Source of the DNA: Nitrospira sp.
GTDB taxonomy: Bacteria > Nitrospirota > Nitrospiria > Nitrospirales > Nitrospiraceae
Length of the DNA stretch: 64,000 bases
Assembly: GCA_035968315.1 (NCBI GenBank)
Contig: JAVYIN010000007.1
Location: 1-64,000 of the forward strand
Direction of reading: 5' to 3'
How positions within the stretch are numbered: the stretch's first letter is position 1; each line of letters begins with the position of its first letter. The translations under genes and the position numbers were made by a program. Positions 53,703-61,829 of the stretch are shown here, piece by piece. Under the pieces are notes generated by a model, which ran no database searches, was not told the DNA's origin, and was given only the letters and a program-made list of their open reading frames with translations.

Positions 53703-54980
53703 GTGTCTAATCTCGAACATTTTCAACAGTGCGATGTCGCGATCGTCGGGGCCGGTGCCGCCGGTTTGGCTGCGGCCATTTTCGCCGGGGAGGCTGCGCC
53801 ACGTTCTGATCCACGCCGCATCGTACTGCTGGATGGCGCGAAGACCCTCGGGGCCAAGATCTTGGTCTCCGGAGGCGGCCGCTGTAACGTCACGCACGAT
53901 GAAGTGTCGCCAAACGACTTCTTTGGGAATCGGCGCATCATCAAGAACGTTCTCGCCGCGTGTTCTGTCGAGGAGACGATCCAGTGGTTTGCCTCCATGG
54001 GCGTCGAACTCAAGCGTGAAGAGACCGGCAAGCTCTTTCCCGTGACCGATAAAGCCAGAACCGTTCTCCATGCGCTGGTCGAGCAGTGCCGCGCGCTCGG
54101 TGTGAGCATGTGTCCGAACCATCGAGTCGAGCGCATTGAGCGCAGGTCGGGAGCGGACGAGGGGTTTGCGATTCATCATGGGCAGGGAACCCTCTTTGCG
54201 AAGAAGGTGATTCTGGCCACCGGAGGCCGGTCTATCCCGAAGTCGGGGAGCGATGGATTTGGCTACGAACTCGCCCGACAGCTAGGACATCATGTCACGC
54301 CGACCGTTCCTGCGCTGGTTCCACTTGTGCTGGATGACCGCATGTTTCAGAAAAACCTTTCCGGCCTCTCCCAGGAGGTCGAGCTAACAACAATGGTGAA
54401 CGGGAAACTCGTTGATGCACGAACGGGGAGCTTGCTCTGGACGCACTTCGGCATCAGCGGGCCGGTCGTGATGGATGCCAGCCGCTTCTGGTGTCTGGCT
54501 CGCGAGCAGAAAGATCCAGTGGCGGTCTACGGCAACTTTTTCCCGGGTCACACACAAGAGGATGTGCGGGAATGGTTCATCGAGCAGACGCGGGAGCACC
54601 CCCGACGCTCACTGGTCAAGACGCTGGCCCAACGGCTTCCCCAACGATTTGCCGAATCCCTCATCCAGTACGCGGGCTGCGACGGCCAGATCGCTAGCGC
54701 TCAATTGCCACGGAAAGATCGAGACCATCTTCTCCCTCTGCTGACGAAGTTTCCCTTTCCCATCGTGCAGGATCGCGGATGGAACTATGCCGAAGTCACG
54801 GCCGGCGGAGTGCCGCTCGAAGAGGTCAACTTTCGGACGATGGAATCCAAGCTGGTGCCGGGACTCTATTTTGTCGGAGAGATTCTCGACTGCGACGGCC
54901 GCATCGGGGGCTTCAACTTTCAATGGGCCTGGACGACGGGCCGGCTGGCGGGACAGGCTGCCATGAGCGAGCGGTCATGA
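53703..54980 (+). CDS. HI0933/YhiN-type flavoprotein (aminoacetone oxidase family)
   Basis: The 425-residue FAD protein begins with the dinucleotide motif VAIVGAGAAGLAAAIFA and has the family signature GAKILVSGGGRCNVTHDE. Further marks are VILATGGRSIPKSGSDGFGYELA and the C-terminal FVGEILDCDGRIGGFNFQWAWTTGRLAG. The physiological substrate is unknown. GTG 53703 is the likely start; the ribosome binding site is weak. Its 3' end overlaps the convergent TPR-peptidase gene by 6 bp. Confidence 0.9.
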   Translation: MSNLEHFQQCDVAIVGAGAAGLAAAIFAGEAAPRSDPRRIVLLDGAKTLGAKILVSGGGRCNVTHDEVSPNDFFGNRRIIKNVLAACSVEETIQWFASMGVELKREETGKLFPVTDKARTVLHALVEQCRALGVSMCPNHRVERIERRSGADEGFAIHHGQGTLFAKKVILATGGRSIPKSGSDGFGYELARQLGHHVTPTVPALVPLVLDDRMFQKNLSGLSQEVELTTMVNGKLVDARTGSLLWTHFGISGPVVMDASRFWCLAREQKDPVAVYGNFFPGHTQEDVREWFIEQTREHPRRSLVKTLAQRLPQRFAESLIQYAGCDGQIASAQLPRKDRDHLLPLLTKFPFPIVQDRGWNYAEVTAGGVPLEEVNFRTMESKLVPGLYFVGEILDCDGRIGGFNFQWAWTTGRLAGQAAMSERS

Positions 54981-56555
54981 GCGGCTCGGCGTCATCGATG
55001 AGCGGTAGGTCTGTTCCCATTGGCGTTGAAACTGGTCATAGGACACTGAGAGCTTCTGCTGCATCGCGGCGTCGATCGCCTGTCCGGTTGCCAGCACATT
55101 GATGACCTGGCGTACTCCATACATGCTGTAGCGGTCGAGAAGATGCTGTGTGGCTGATCGGGCTTCACGATAGGCGCTCTGACGAGCGTCGTCCGTCAGC
55201 TGGATCCACTCTCCTTGTAATGACGGTAAGGGAACGAACGCGCCGGCTTGCTGTCCGCCTTCGTCGAGGTCTGGCCACGGGTCTTCCGTGAGTTGCAGGG
55301 CCAGGCCTTCGAGGAGCCAATGGGGCACGGCGGCAACGGCACCTTTGACATGCTCGAAGAGCAAGGCATGGACAAATTCGTGACGGGCGATGCGGCTAAG
55401 GATGGCCAAATCTTCAAGGGCTCCCTGCGTGGGAAGGTGAATGGTTCCCGATGAGCGGTCGAAGAGGGTATCGGCCCATGCCGGAGTGCCTGCCGTGCTG
55501 GCAAATTTTTGAGCGGTATGGAGCACGACGGTGATGGGTTTCGATGGGACATGTCCGAATTTCTGTGTCAGTTCGTCGTGGGCATATTCCAGAATCGCGC
55601 GCATCTGTGTCCCGATGGTCTGGTCCGCAGGTCCATCGAATTGAATGATGAAATGAGCCGTGCTTGACCGGGGAGGCTGGGGTGGTGGTGTCGCAGGAGA
55701 CGGTACCGTGGCGGTGGGTGTGCGGCTGGCTGTGTTCGAAGCCATGACGGGAACGGACGAAGCCGCAGTCGTTCGAGCGTTGTCCGGCTGTGTGGAGGGC
55801 GGGGGCTGGACGGTTTGTGCCGCCGCAGTGGTTACTAGTTCACTCTTGGGAATCTTGGCGAGCAACTTTCGCAAGTACGACTGATTGTTGGGATCGCGTT
55901 CCGCTCGTGTACGAACCAGATCCAGGTGTTTCGCCGCCAGACTGGCATTTCCCTTAGCCAGCAGAAGGTCGGCGAGCGCAAGATGGGGAAACGGGTCTTG
56001 TGGGGCGAGGCGAATGACGGTTTCCAAGAACTGCGGCGTCATGGCCGGATCACGCAGCTCCCAGTAGGCCTGGGTGAGGTTGAGGTGCGCCAGGGGATTG
56101 GAGGGATCCCAGGAAACCGCCTGCTTAAAGGCCTTGACGGAGAGGGCGGTGCCGCCGAACTTTTCCTGCTGGATGCCGAGATTGTTCCAGAGGCCTGCAA
56201 TGTATTGCCGCGTTGGCACGTGTGTGAGTTTCTTGTGGGAGAGGGCTTTCAGCTGCGGCTCGACGCCACCGTAATTGCCCCTGTCGAGTTCGTCGCGAAT
56301 CTTCTCGAGCGTCGAATCCGGCGCCGGACCAAGTTCGACCAATCGGGATGCCGGTACATCCCAGGTCGGATTCTTCTGCTGGCCTGGGAAGGTCAGCGCT
56401 GACGTTGGTGATGCGGATGTTGTCGTTGACGCAGGGTCTGCAGCCGGTTTGGGATCGAGGTAGGCGGGCTTCAGCCAGACCTGGTATCCGACAAAGAGCA
56501 GCAACGCCACGGCAAGAAGGGTGAGCGTAGAAGTGATATTGCGTTGATACCTCAC
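54975..56555 (-). CDS. Membrane-anchored TPR protein with a gluzincin (peptidase MA-like) domain
   Basis: The 526-residue protein has one N-terminal membrane helix, a proline/serine/threonine-rich linker, a TPR region (about 75-240) and, after another low-complexity linker, a metallopeptidase-like domain. The zinc motif HEFVH (about residue 392) is followed by LLEGLALQL, giving the HExxH...E pattern of gluzincins. It is the last gene of the three-gene operon with the 27-heme cytochrome. It could mature or assemble cytochromes (inference). Confidence 0.8.
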   Translation of the reverse strand: MRYQRNITSTLTLLAVALLLFVGYQVWLKPAYLDPKPAADPASTTTSASPTSALTFPGQQKNPTWDVPASRLVELGPAPDSTLEKIRDELDRGNYGGVEPQLKALSHKKLTHVPTRQYIAGLWNNLGIQQEKFGGTALSVKAFKQAVSWDPSNPLAHLNLTQAYWELRDPAMTPQFLETVIRLAPQDPFPHLALADLLLAKGNASLAAKHLDLVRTRAERDPNNQSYLRKLLAKIPKSELVTTAAAQTVQPPPSTQPDNARTTAASSVPVMASNTASRTPTATVPSPATPPPQPPRSSTAHFIIQFDGPADQTIGTQMRAILEYAHDELTQKFGHVPSKPITVVLHTAQKFASTAGTPAWADTLFDRSSGTIHLPTQGALEDLAILSRIARHEFVHALLFEHVKGAVAAVPHWLLEGLALQLTEDPWPDLDEGGQQAGAFVPLPSLQGEWIQLTDDARQSAYREARSATQHLLDRYSMYGVRQVINVLATGQAIDAAMQQKLSVSYDQFQRQWEQTYRSSMTPSRS

Positions 56556-56593
56556 GTGATCGTTCCTTCAGTTCCGTCACAGGTCGCGCGTCA

Positions 56594-58585
56594 TCACGGC
56601 CGGCCGCGAAAGACTCCGGTGCCCGGTTTCATCGTTTTCCACAACGTTGTTTCATGGCAGCGCTCACATTGCGAGCCAAAACTGCCTTCGTGTTTGTCGT
56701 CCTTCTTGTGACAGCTGACACAGGCCGACGAGGATTTCACTTTCTTATCCATGCGCTCCGTATGGCAGGCATAACAGTCGAGCCCTTTGTGTCCGCCATC
56801 CAGTTTGAAGGTCGTCCTGCGATTGTGGTCGAAGTCCCACAATTTCCAGTCCCGCAGGCTGTGGCAGTCCTGGCATTCTGTCCCCAATTTGCGCCGGTGG
56901 ACATCTTCGCTCTTGTGGCAGGCATAGCAGGCGGCCGGTGTCTTGTCCTTATAGAGGCGGCCGGTGTGGCAACTCTCGCAGGCTGTTGTGCGGTGCCTGC
57001 CGAGGAGGGGGTATGTGGTGTCGCGGTCATGGTCGAAGGCGATCGCTTTCCAAGTCTGCTCACCATGGCACTTGTCGCATGTCTCGCCGAAGTTCGACCG
57101 GTGGACGTCGTCTTTCTTATGGCAGGCCGCGCAATTGGTCGGGGTCTTGTCTTTGTAGAGCATGCCGGTATGGCACCGGTCACATTTCGTCTTACGATGA
57201 TAGCCTTTCAGGAGATATGCGGTATCCCGATCGTGCGTAAAGAGCAGGATGTTCCACTCGCGTTCCGTGTGACAGCGCTCACAGCGGTCGCCATACCGCC
57301 CTTTGTGTGGGTCGTCTTTCTTGTGGCAGGTCGCGCAATCGGTCGGGGTCTTGTCTTTGTACAGGTGCCCCTTATGACAGGACTCGCATTTCGTAGCGAG
57401 ATGTCGTCCACGCAGAGGATAGCGTGTGTGTAAGTCGTGGTCGAAGGTGATGGTCTTCCAGTCACTCTCCGCATGACAGGCGGCACATTTCTCTCCGTAG
57501 GCTCCTTTGTGTGTGTCGTCTTTCTTGTGACAAGCGTAACAATCAAGCGGGGTATCTTTAAACGCCGGCGTCAGGTGGCACTCCTTGCATTCCACGGCCG
57601 CATGCTTTCCCATCAAGGGGAAGCGCGATTTATTGTGGTCAAACGGAGCTTTCTTCCACGACCGGTCGTTGTGGCACTCCTCGCATTTGGTGCCTTCCTG
57701 CCCTTTGTGCTTGTCGTCCTTCTTATGGCACGAATAGCAGTCTAGCGGGGTGTTTTGATAGCGGTCGTTCGCATGGCAGTCTTTGCAGGCGACCTCCGCG
57801 TGCTTGTTACGGAGTTTATACCGGGTTGTGTCGTGATCGAACCGAATCTCTTTCCAATTCCGATCGGCATGACAATCGGCACATCCCGGTCCCGCCTTCC
57901 CTTTATGCTTGTCGTCCTTCTTATGGCAGGAGTAACAGTCTAAGGGCGTGTCTTTATAGCGGTTGTTGGCATGGCAGTCCTTGCAGGCGACTTCCGCATG
58001 TTTGTTGCGAAGTTTGTAGCGGGTCTTGTCGTGGTCGAACCGGATGTCTTTCCATTGCAGGTCCGTGTGGCAGTTGTTGCACGCCGTTCCGGCTTTCCCG
58101 TTGTGCTGGTCGTCCTTCTTATGGCAGCCGAAGCAGTCTGATGGGGCCTCGCGATACTTGGTCTTGGATTTGTGGCAGGACTTGCATTCGACTTTCTTGG
58201 CATTGGCATGGGCGCCTCTGAGCCGGAAATCCGTCCGCTCATGATCGAACGTCTGTTCGGTCATCGGGGCGATATTCTCCGTCCGGCCTTTGTGCTCTGT
58301 ATGGCAGTCTTTGCAGGCCCGTTGTTCTTGGAATCGCCCGTGCAATCCTTGTTTGGCGTCGACATCCTTCCGCACGTCTTTGTGGCACTCGAGGCAGAGC
58401 GTGGTTTGAGCCGCTTTATCGAACCGCTTGTGGCATTTAGTGCAGTCTTCTTCCCATTTGGCATGGCCCTCGATCACCTGGCCCGGCATGAGGGCAGTTT
58501 CGACCGTATCGGCCCATGCGTCACCGCAGAGGACCGCCCAGAGTCCCAGGGTCAGAATGAGAATGTGGCGAATGCAAGCCTGCAC
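56594..58585 (-). CDS. 27-heme c-type cytochrome
   Basis: The 663-residue exported protein has a signal peptide (LILTLGLWAVLCGDAWA) and 27 CXXCH heme sites by direct count. From about residue 150 it repeats a 66-residue unit with three hemes, centred on CYSCHKKDDKHKG, a tryptophan and FDH, and extra histidines placed to serve as distal ligands (bis-His coordination). It starts at GTG 58585, 15 bp after the upstream membrane gene. Very long heme chains of this kind carry electrons over nanometres in the periplasm or outside the cell. Confidence 0.93.
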   Translation of the reverse strand: MQACIRHILILTLGLWAVLCGDAWADTVETALMPGQVIEGHAKWEEDCTKCHKRFDKAAQTTLCLECHKDVRKDVDAKQGLHGRFQEQRACKDCHTEHKGRTENIAPMTEQTFDHERTDFRLRGAHANAKKVECKSCHKSKTKYREAPSDCFGCHKKDDQHNGKAGTACNNCHTDLQWKDIRFDHDKTRYKLRNKHAEVACKDCHANNRYKDTPLDCYSCHKKDDKHKGKAGPGCADCHADRNWKEIRFDHDTTRYKLRNKHAEVACKDCHANDRYQNTPLDCYSCHKKDDKHKGQEGTKCEECHNDRSWKKAPFDHNKSRFPLMGKHAAVECKECHLTPAFKDTPLDCYACHKKDDTHKGAYGEKCAACHAESDWKTITFDHDLHTRYPLRGRHLATKCESCHKGHLYKDKTPTDCATCHKKDDPHKGRYGDRCERCHTEREWNILLFTHDRDTAYLLKGYHRKTKCDRCHTGMLYKDKTPTNCAACHKKDDVHRSNFGETCDKCHGEQTWKAIAFDHDRDTTYPLLGRHRTTACESCHTGRLYKDKTPAACYACHKSEDVHRRKLGTECQDCHSLRDWKLWDFDHNRRTTFKLDGGHKGLDCYACHTERMDKKVKSSSACVSCHKKDDKHEGSFGSQCERCHETTLWKTMKPGTGVFRGRP

Positions 58586-58600
58586 GGGTAATGGTCCGGG

Positions 58601-59527
58601 TCAATACATGTACACGGCGATGATATGAAAGATCGTGCTCGCCGCGAGGAGATAAATCAGTGGAATGTGGAGGATATGCCAGAGCGAGAAAATGCGCTCG
58701 TAGGTGGTGAACTCAGCGACTCGCTCGGCTTCCCGGAGATAGCGGTTGGCGAGGTGCAGCGCGTCCTGCGCGCCTCCAGGAAATTCGGCCGATCGTTCAC
58801 GTCCTAAAATCGATCGCAACTCTTTCCCGCAGCGGAAGGAGCACAGACGCCGTTTCCACCCGAGCGCGGCCACAGACCACCACATCGTGATGGCGGACCG
58901 TTCCACATGATTGGCCTCGCGCTCAAAGGCCGTGAGCCATTGTTCCACCCGTGGAGCCCTATGAAAACGAGACCGCATGTCATCGGCCTGGCAGGCGAAT
59001 TCCTGCTGCACTCGTTCCAGCGTCGCGCGACGGCCATACAAGCCATAGTGGATCTTGGTATACACAAAGCGCCCGATCACCCCGCTGGCAACCATGATGA
59101 GCATGCTGATGAGCGCGATGGTGGCATTCAGCGACCGCAAATGAAACGTGGAGTGAAAGAGAATGAGCGCAGGGCCCGCGATGCCCATGATCATATGCCA
59201 GCGAAACCAATTCTTCAGCGCCCCCCATCGATGCAGGGCTCGCACATGCTTCCGCAAAGGATACAAAAGCATGGCCAGCATCGTGACGGATCCGCCGACG
59301 CCCAAGTAAAAACCGAAAGCGGAGCGCGGGGTGTAATACTTGCCGGTGGCGACTTTATAAGCGAGCCAGGCCAAGAGGCTCAACACGACCAAGGCCAGCA
59401 GCGGGTTGAGAAGGGAGAGGCCATCAGGTGTCGAGTTTCTGTCAGGCCTGGATTCAGGCTCTGTTGGCGGGCGAGAGGAGTCAATCGATCGTGGCAGTGG
59501 TTTTCTGATGGGTTCGGCAACGGCCAT
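58601..59527 (-). CDS. Multi-pass membrane protein with paired histidines, candidate b-type cytochrome/quinol partner
   Basis: The 308-residue protein has about five membrane helices after a proline-rich N-terminus. Helix 3 contains RWHMIMGIAGPALILFHSTFH and the last helix LWHILHIPLIYLLAASTIFH, so several histidines lie at heme-ligand distances, as in ferric-reductase-like or NarI-like proteins. A soluble insert (about 160-270) has two cysteines (CSFRCGKEL). It heads the operon with the 27-heme cytochrome and could feed it electrons from quinol. No exact family is recognised. Confidence 0.78.
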   Translation of the reverse strand: MAVAEPIRKPLPRSIDSSRPPTEPESRPDRNSTPDGLSLLNPLLALVVLSLLAWLAYKVATGKYYTPRSAFGFYLGVGGSVTMLAMLLYPLRKHVRALHRWGALKNWFRWHMIMGIAGPALILFHSTFHLRSLNATIALISMLIMVASGVIGRFVYTKIHYGLYGRRATLERVQQEFACQADDMRSRFHRAPRVEQWLTAFEREANHVERSAITMWWSVAALGWKRRLCSFRCGKELRSILGRERSAEFPGGAQDALHLANRYLREAERVAEFTTYERIFSLWHILHIPLIYLLAASTIFHIIAVYMY

Positions 59528-59600
59528 GCTCTGTCATTCCTCGTGCAGGGTGCCTATCACAGGCTGTGAAGTAGAAGGGACACGGGTTCCCCCGTAAGCA

Positions 59601-59616
59601 AGCAACTCTCGCGCCG
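59601..59616 (-). promoter_or_regulatory. Candidate sigma-54 promoter for the membrane protein/27-heme operon
   Basis: The minus strand reads CGGCGCGAGAGTTGCT: GG and GC separated by exactly 10 bp, with TTGCT perfect at -12 and two mismatches to TGGCACG at -24. Predicted start 59590, about 63 nt before ATG 59527. Confidence 0.45.
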
Positions 59617-59634
59617 TCCCTCCACCGATTCCCG

Positions 59635-59701
59635 TTTCTGAGCAAGGAAAGAGACTCTCTCGCCGCATGGTGTAGGGGCGAGGGAACATCTTGTTCAGAA
59701 A
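59635..59701. promoter_or_regulatory. Inverted repeat between the divergent sigma-54 promoters (possible activator sites)
   Basis: TTTCTGAGCAAG (59635-59646) and CTTGTTCAGAAA (59690-59701) are inverted copies matching at 11 of 12 positions, centres 55 bp apart. Relative to the two predicted starts the arms fall at about -50 and -105 (minus) and -168 and -113 (plus), a range compatible with enhancer-binding-protein sites. Confidence 0.45.
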
Positions 59702-59782
59702 TCGTATAGCTTCACCTGCTTGTCGTACCGGGTGTAGTCGCGTCTCGTGCATCAATTCAATGTTTTAGAGGATCGATTGGAA

Positions 59783-59797
59783 TGGTACGCCCTTTGC
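59783..59797 (+). promoter_or_regulatory. Sigma-54 promoter of the 21-heme cytochrome gene
   Basis: TGGTACGCCCTTTGC matches TGGCACG-N4-TTGC with one mismatch; GG and GC are separated by exactly 10 bp. Predicted start 59809, giving a leader of about 105 nt. Confidence 0.6.
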
Positions 59798-59808
59798 GTA
59801 AGCACATT

Positions 59809-59864
59809 TGGGATTGATTTCCCATTCATTTATCTTGCTGCGCGCTAGTGGGATAATATTCCCA
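59809..59864. promoter_or_regulatory. Pair of TGGGA-N6-TCCCA palindromes
   Basis: TGGGATTGATTTCCCA (59809-59824) and TGGGATAATATTCCCA (59849-59864) share identical 5 bp arms and AT-rich cores; their centres are 40 bp apart, close to four helical turns. The first begins on the predicted sigma-54 start, so a bound protein could block transcription. The cognate regulator is unknown. Confidence 0.6.
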
Positions 59865-59913
59865 ACATAGTAAATCGGCAAGCATTCTCAATCGTTCAGC
59901 CTCATTGGCCTGT

Positions 59914-61761
59914 ATGGAGCTTATGAACGGACAGCAACAAAGCCCCAAGGAAGCCAGAAAATGGCCCGGAATTGTCCTGGTTCTGGGCGCGTTTCTCTTA
60001 TTGGCGGGCCTTATGCAGCCGGGCGGGGCAGAGGCACAGGGGAGCAACCGTACGGATGTAGAAATCGATCATGGCGCAACGGGATTTCCCCTGACCGGCG
60101 GCCATGCGCAGGTCCAGTGTCAGCGCTGTCACCTGCAAGGCATCTTTCGTGGAACGCCGACACAGTGTATGCAATGCCATTCACCTGGTGGACGAGTCAC
60201 GTCCACATTTAAGCCCGCGAACCACCTGCCCACCACGGTGAATTGTAATAGCTGTCACAGGACCACGAACTGGAAACCAGCGTTCTTTACCCATAATGGC
60301 ATTGCGCCGGGCACCTGCTCGAAGTGTCATAACAACAGTATTGTTCAAGGAAAGCCTGCGACCCATATTCCGACAGCCATGTCGTGCGACAGCTGCCATC
60401 GAATGGTGGGATGGATCGGCGCGGCCTTTAAGCATCTCGGGGTGGTGCCAGGCAGTTGCGCCACCTGTCATAACGGAGTGCAGGCTCGTGGGAAGCCGGC
60501 CACACACATGTCCACGACGGCTTCGTGCGACAGCTGTCACAGACTGGGTGGAGCGAATTGGGTGCTGGTATCGAGCGGTTACAATCACTCCGGTGTTGTT
60601 CCGGGCACCTGTGCCACCTGTCACGGAAGAAATGCGACCGGCATTCCTGTTACCCACAAAGGTGGGACGAATGTAGCCATTGCCTGCGACAGCTGCCACC
60701 GGACAACCGGGTGGCGGCCGGCGACGATGAACCACACGGTGGTGGCGGCAACGCCCTGCTCAACCTGCCACAACAATACGCTGGCCCGTGGGATTCCTGC
60801 CGGCCATAGGGCGGGGATGACGCCGGGGACCTGCAACAGTTGTCACTCGACCGTGGCGTGGATTCCGGCGACGATGAACCATGTGGGCGTGGTGCCAGGC
60901 ACCTGTGCGACGTGTCATGGCAGAACAGCGACGGGCATACCCGTTTCCCACAAAGGCGGCACTAATACGGCATTGACCTGCGACAGCTGCCACCGGACAA
61001 CCGGGTGGCGGCCGGCGACGATGAACCACACGGTGGTGACGGCGACGCCCTGCTCAACCTGCCACAACAATACGCTGGCGCGGGGCATCCCGGCCGGGCA
61101 CAAGGGCGGGATGACCCCGGGCGCCTGCAATACCTGTCACACGACGACAGCGTGGATTCCGGCAACGTTCAATCATACGGGGGTGACGCCGGGCACCTGT
61201 AATACCTGTCATGGCGTGACCTCGACGGGGATCCCGGCGAATCACAAAGGGGGGACCAATCTAGGGATCTCCTGCGACAGCTGCCACCGGACAACCGGCT
61301 GGCGGCCGGCGACGATGAACCACACGGTGGTGACGGCGACGCCCTGCGCCAACTGTCACAACGGAACGTTAGCGACAGGCAAATCCGGCAGCCATTTTAT
61401 CACGACGCAAGCGTGCAACAAGTGTCATGGGAATACCACGGCGTGGACGCCGGTCACGGCCTACACGCATCTCTCTCCCTATTACAAGGCGCATCGGTCT
61501 GGCGTACTCTGCAGCGCCTGTCATACGACGAATAACGAAGCGATTGCATGGAAATATGCCGCCTACAAACCAGACTGCGCGGGATGTCACGCCGGTGATT
61601 TTAAGCCGACGGCTCATAAGAAGGTTGACTCACCCGTTATCTACTACACGGTCACGGAGCTCAAAGATTGTTCGGGCAGTTGTCATTTATATACGGACTC
61701 GACCTTTACCAAAATCAAGACGAGCCGTACGGGACAACATCGACCTACCGGTAGCTTCTAA
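59914..61761 (+). CDS. Multiheme c-type cytochrome with 21 CXXCH sites and one CX3CH
   Basis: About 615 residues. A hydrophobic signal (IVLVLGAFLLLAGL) is followed by a chain of 21 CXXCH sites and, near the C-terminus, one CSGSCH (CX3CH). The core is built from 98-residue, four-heme units containing CDSCHRTTGWRPATMNHT, CSTCHNNTLARGIPAGH, CNSCH and CATCH. The tryptophan after each CDSCHRTTGW and the NH histidines are conserved, as in octaheme-like cytochromes. ATG 59914 or 59923 is the likely start. It precedes an outer-membrane barrel gene, suggesting a porin-cytochrome conduit. Confidence 0.92.
   Translation: MELMNGQQQSPKEARKWPGIVLVLGAFLLLAGLMQPGGAEAQGSNRTDVEIDHGATGFPLTGGHAQVQCQRCHLQGIFRGTPTQCMQCHSPGGRVTSTFKPANHLPTTVNCNSCHRTTNWKPAFFTHNGIAPGTCSKCHNNSIVQGKPATHIPTAMSCDSCHRMVGWIGAAFKHLGVVPGSCATCHNGVQARGKPATHMSTTASCDSCHRLGGANWVLVSSGYNHSGVVPGTCATCHGRNATGIPVTHKGGTNVAIACDSCHRTTGWRPATMNHTVVAATPCSTCHNNTLARGIPAGHRAGMTPGTCNSCHSTVAWIPATMNHVGVVPGTCATCHGRTATGIPVSHKGGTNTALTCDSCHRTTGWRPATMNHTVVTATPCSTCHNNTLARGIPAGHKGGMTPGACNTCHTTTAWIPATFNHTGVTPGTCNTCHGVTSTGIPANHKGGTNLGISCDSCHRTTGWRPATMNHTVVTATPCANCHNGTLATGKSGSHFITTQACNKCHGNTTAWTPVTAYTHLSPYYKAHRSGVLCSACHTTNNEAIAWKYAAYKPDCAGCHAGDFKPTAHKKVDSPVIYYTVTELKDCSGSCHLYTDSTFTKIKTSRTGQHRPTGSF
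60685..61360 (+). repeat. 294-bp intragenic tandem repeat encoding four-heme units
   Basis: Near-identical blocks begin at 60685, 60979 and 61273 with TGCGACAGCTGCCACCGG, an exact 294 bp period (98 codons). The third copy is complete only for its first part and then diverges. Nucleotide-level similarity, including third codon positions, points to recent duplication or gene conversion. Confidence 0.8.
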
Positions 61762-61765
61762 ATTT

Positions 61766-61802
61766 CCAGGGAGAGGCTTCCAGAGAGGGAGCCTCTCCCT
61801 GG
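61766..61802 (+). terminator. Perfect 13-bp stem-loop between cytochrome and barrel genes
   Basis: CCAGGGAGAGGCT (61766-61778) and AGCCTCTCCCTGG (61790-61802) are perfectly complementary around an 11 nt loop, starting 4 nt after the cytochrome stop. No T-run follows, so partial termination, RNA processing or mRNA stabilisation are all possible. Confidence 0.55.
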
Positions 61803-61829
61803 CCCATCGTTCACACTCTAGGGGAGCGT

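Larger units (their letters stand above)
59528..59913. other. Divergent regulatory region of the cytochrome locus
   Basis: This 386 bp region has no gene. It contains two divergent sigma-54 promoter candidates (59601-59616 minus, 59783-59797 plus), an inverted repeat between them (59635-59646 and 59690-59701) and two TGGGA-N6-TCCCA palindromes (59809-59824, 59849-59864). The individual sites are listed separately. Confidence 0.7.

Noticed and set aside
56654-57433. Long hydrophobic-looking frame on the plus strand opposite the 27-heme gene
   Set aside because: It is the antisense of regularly repeated CXXCH codons, has no ribosome binding site, and the minus-strand frame clearly encodes the cytochrome.
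56594-58585. Regular direct repeats resembling a CRISPR-like array
   Set aside because: The 198-bp period equals a 66-codon protein unit and the repeats are coding.
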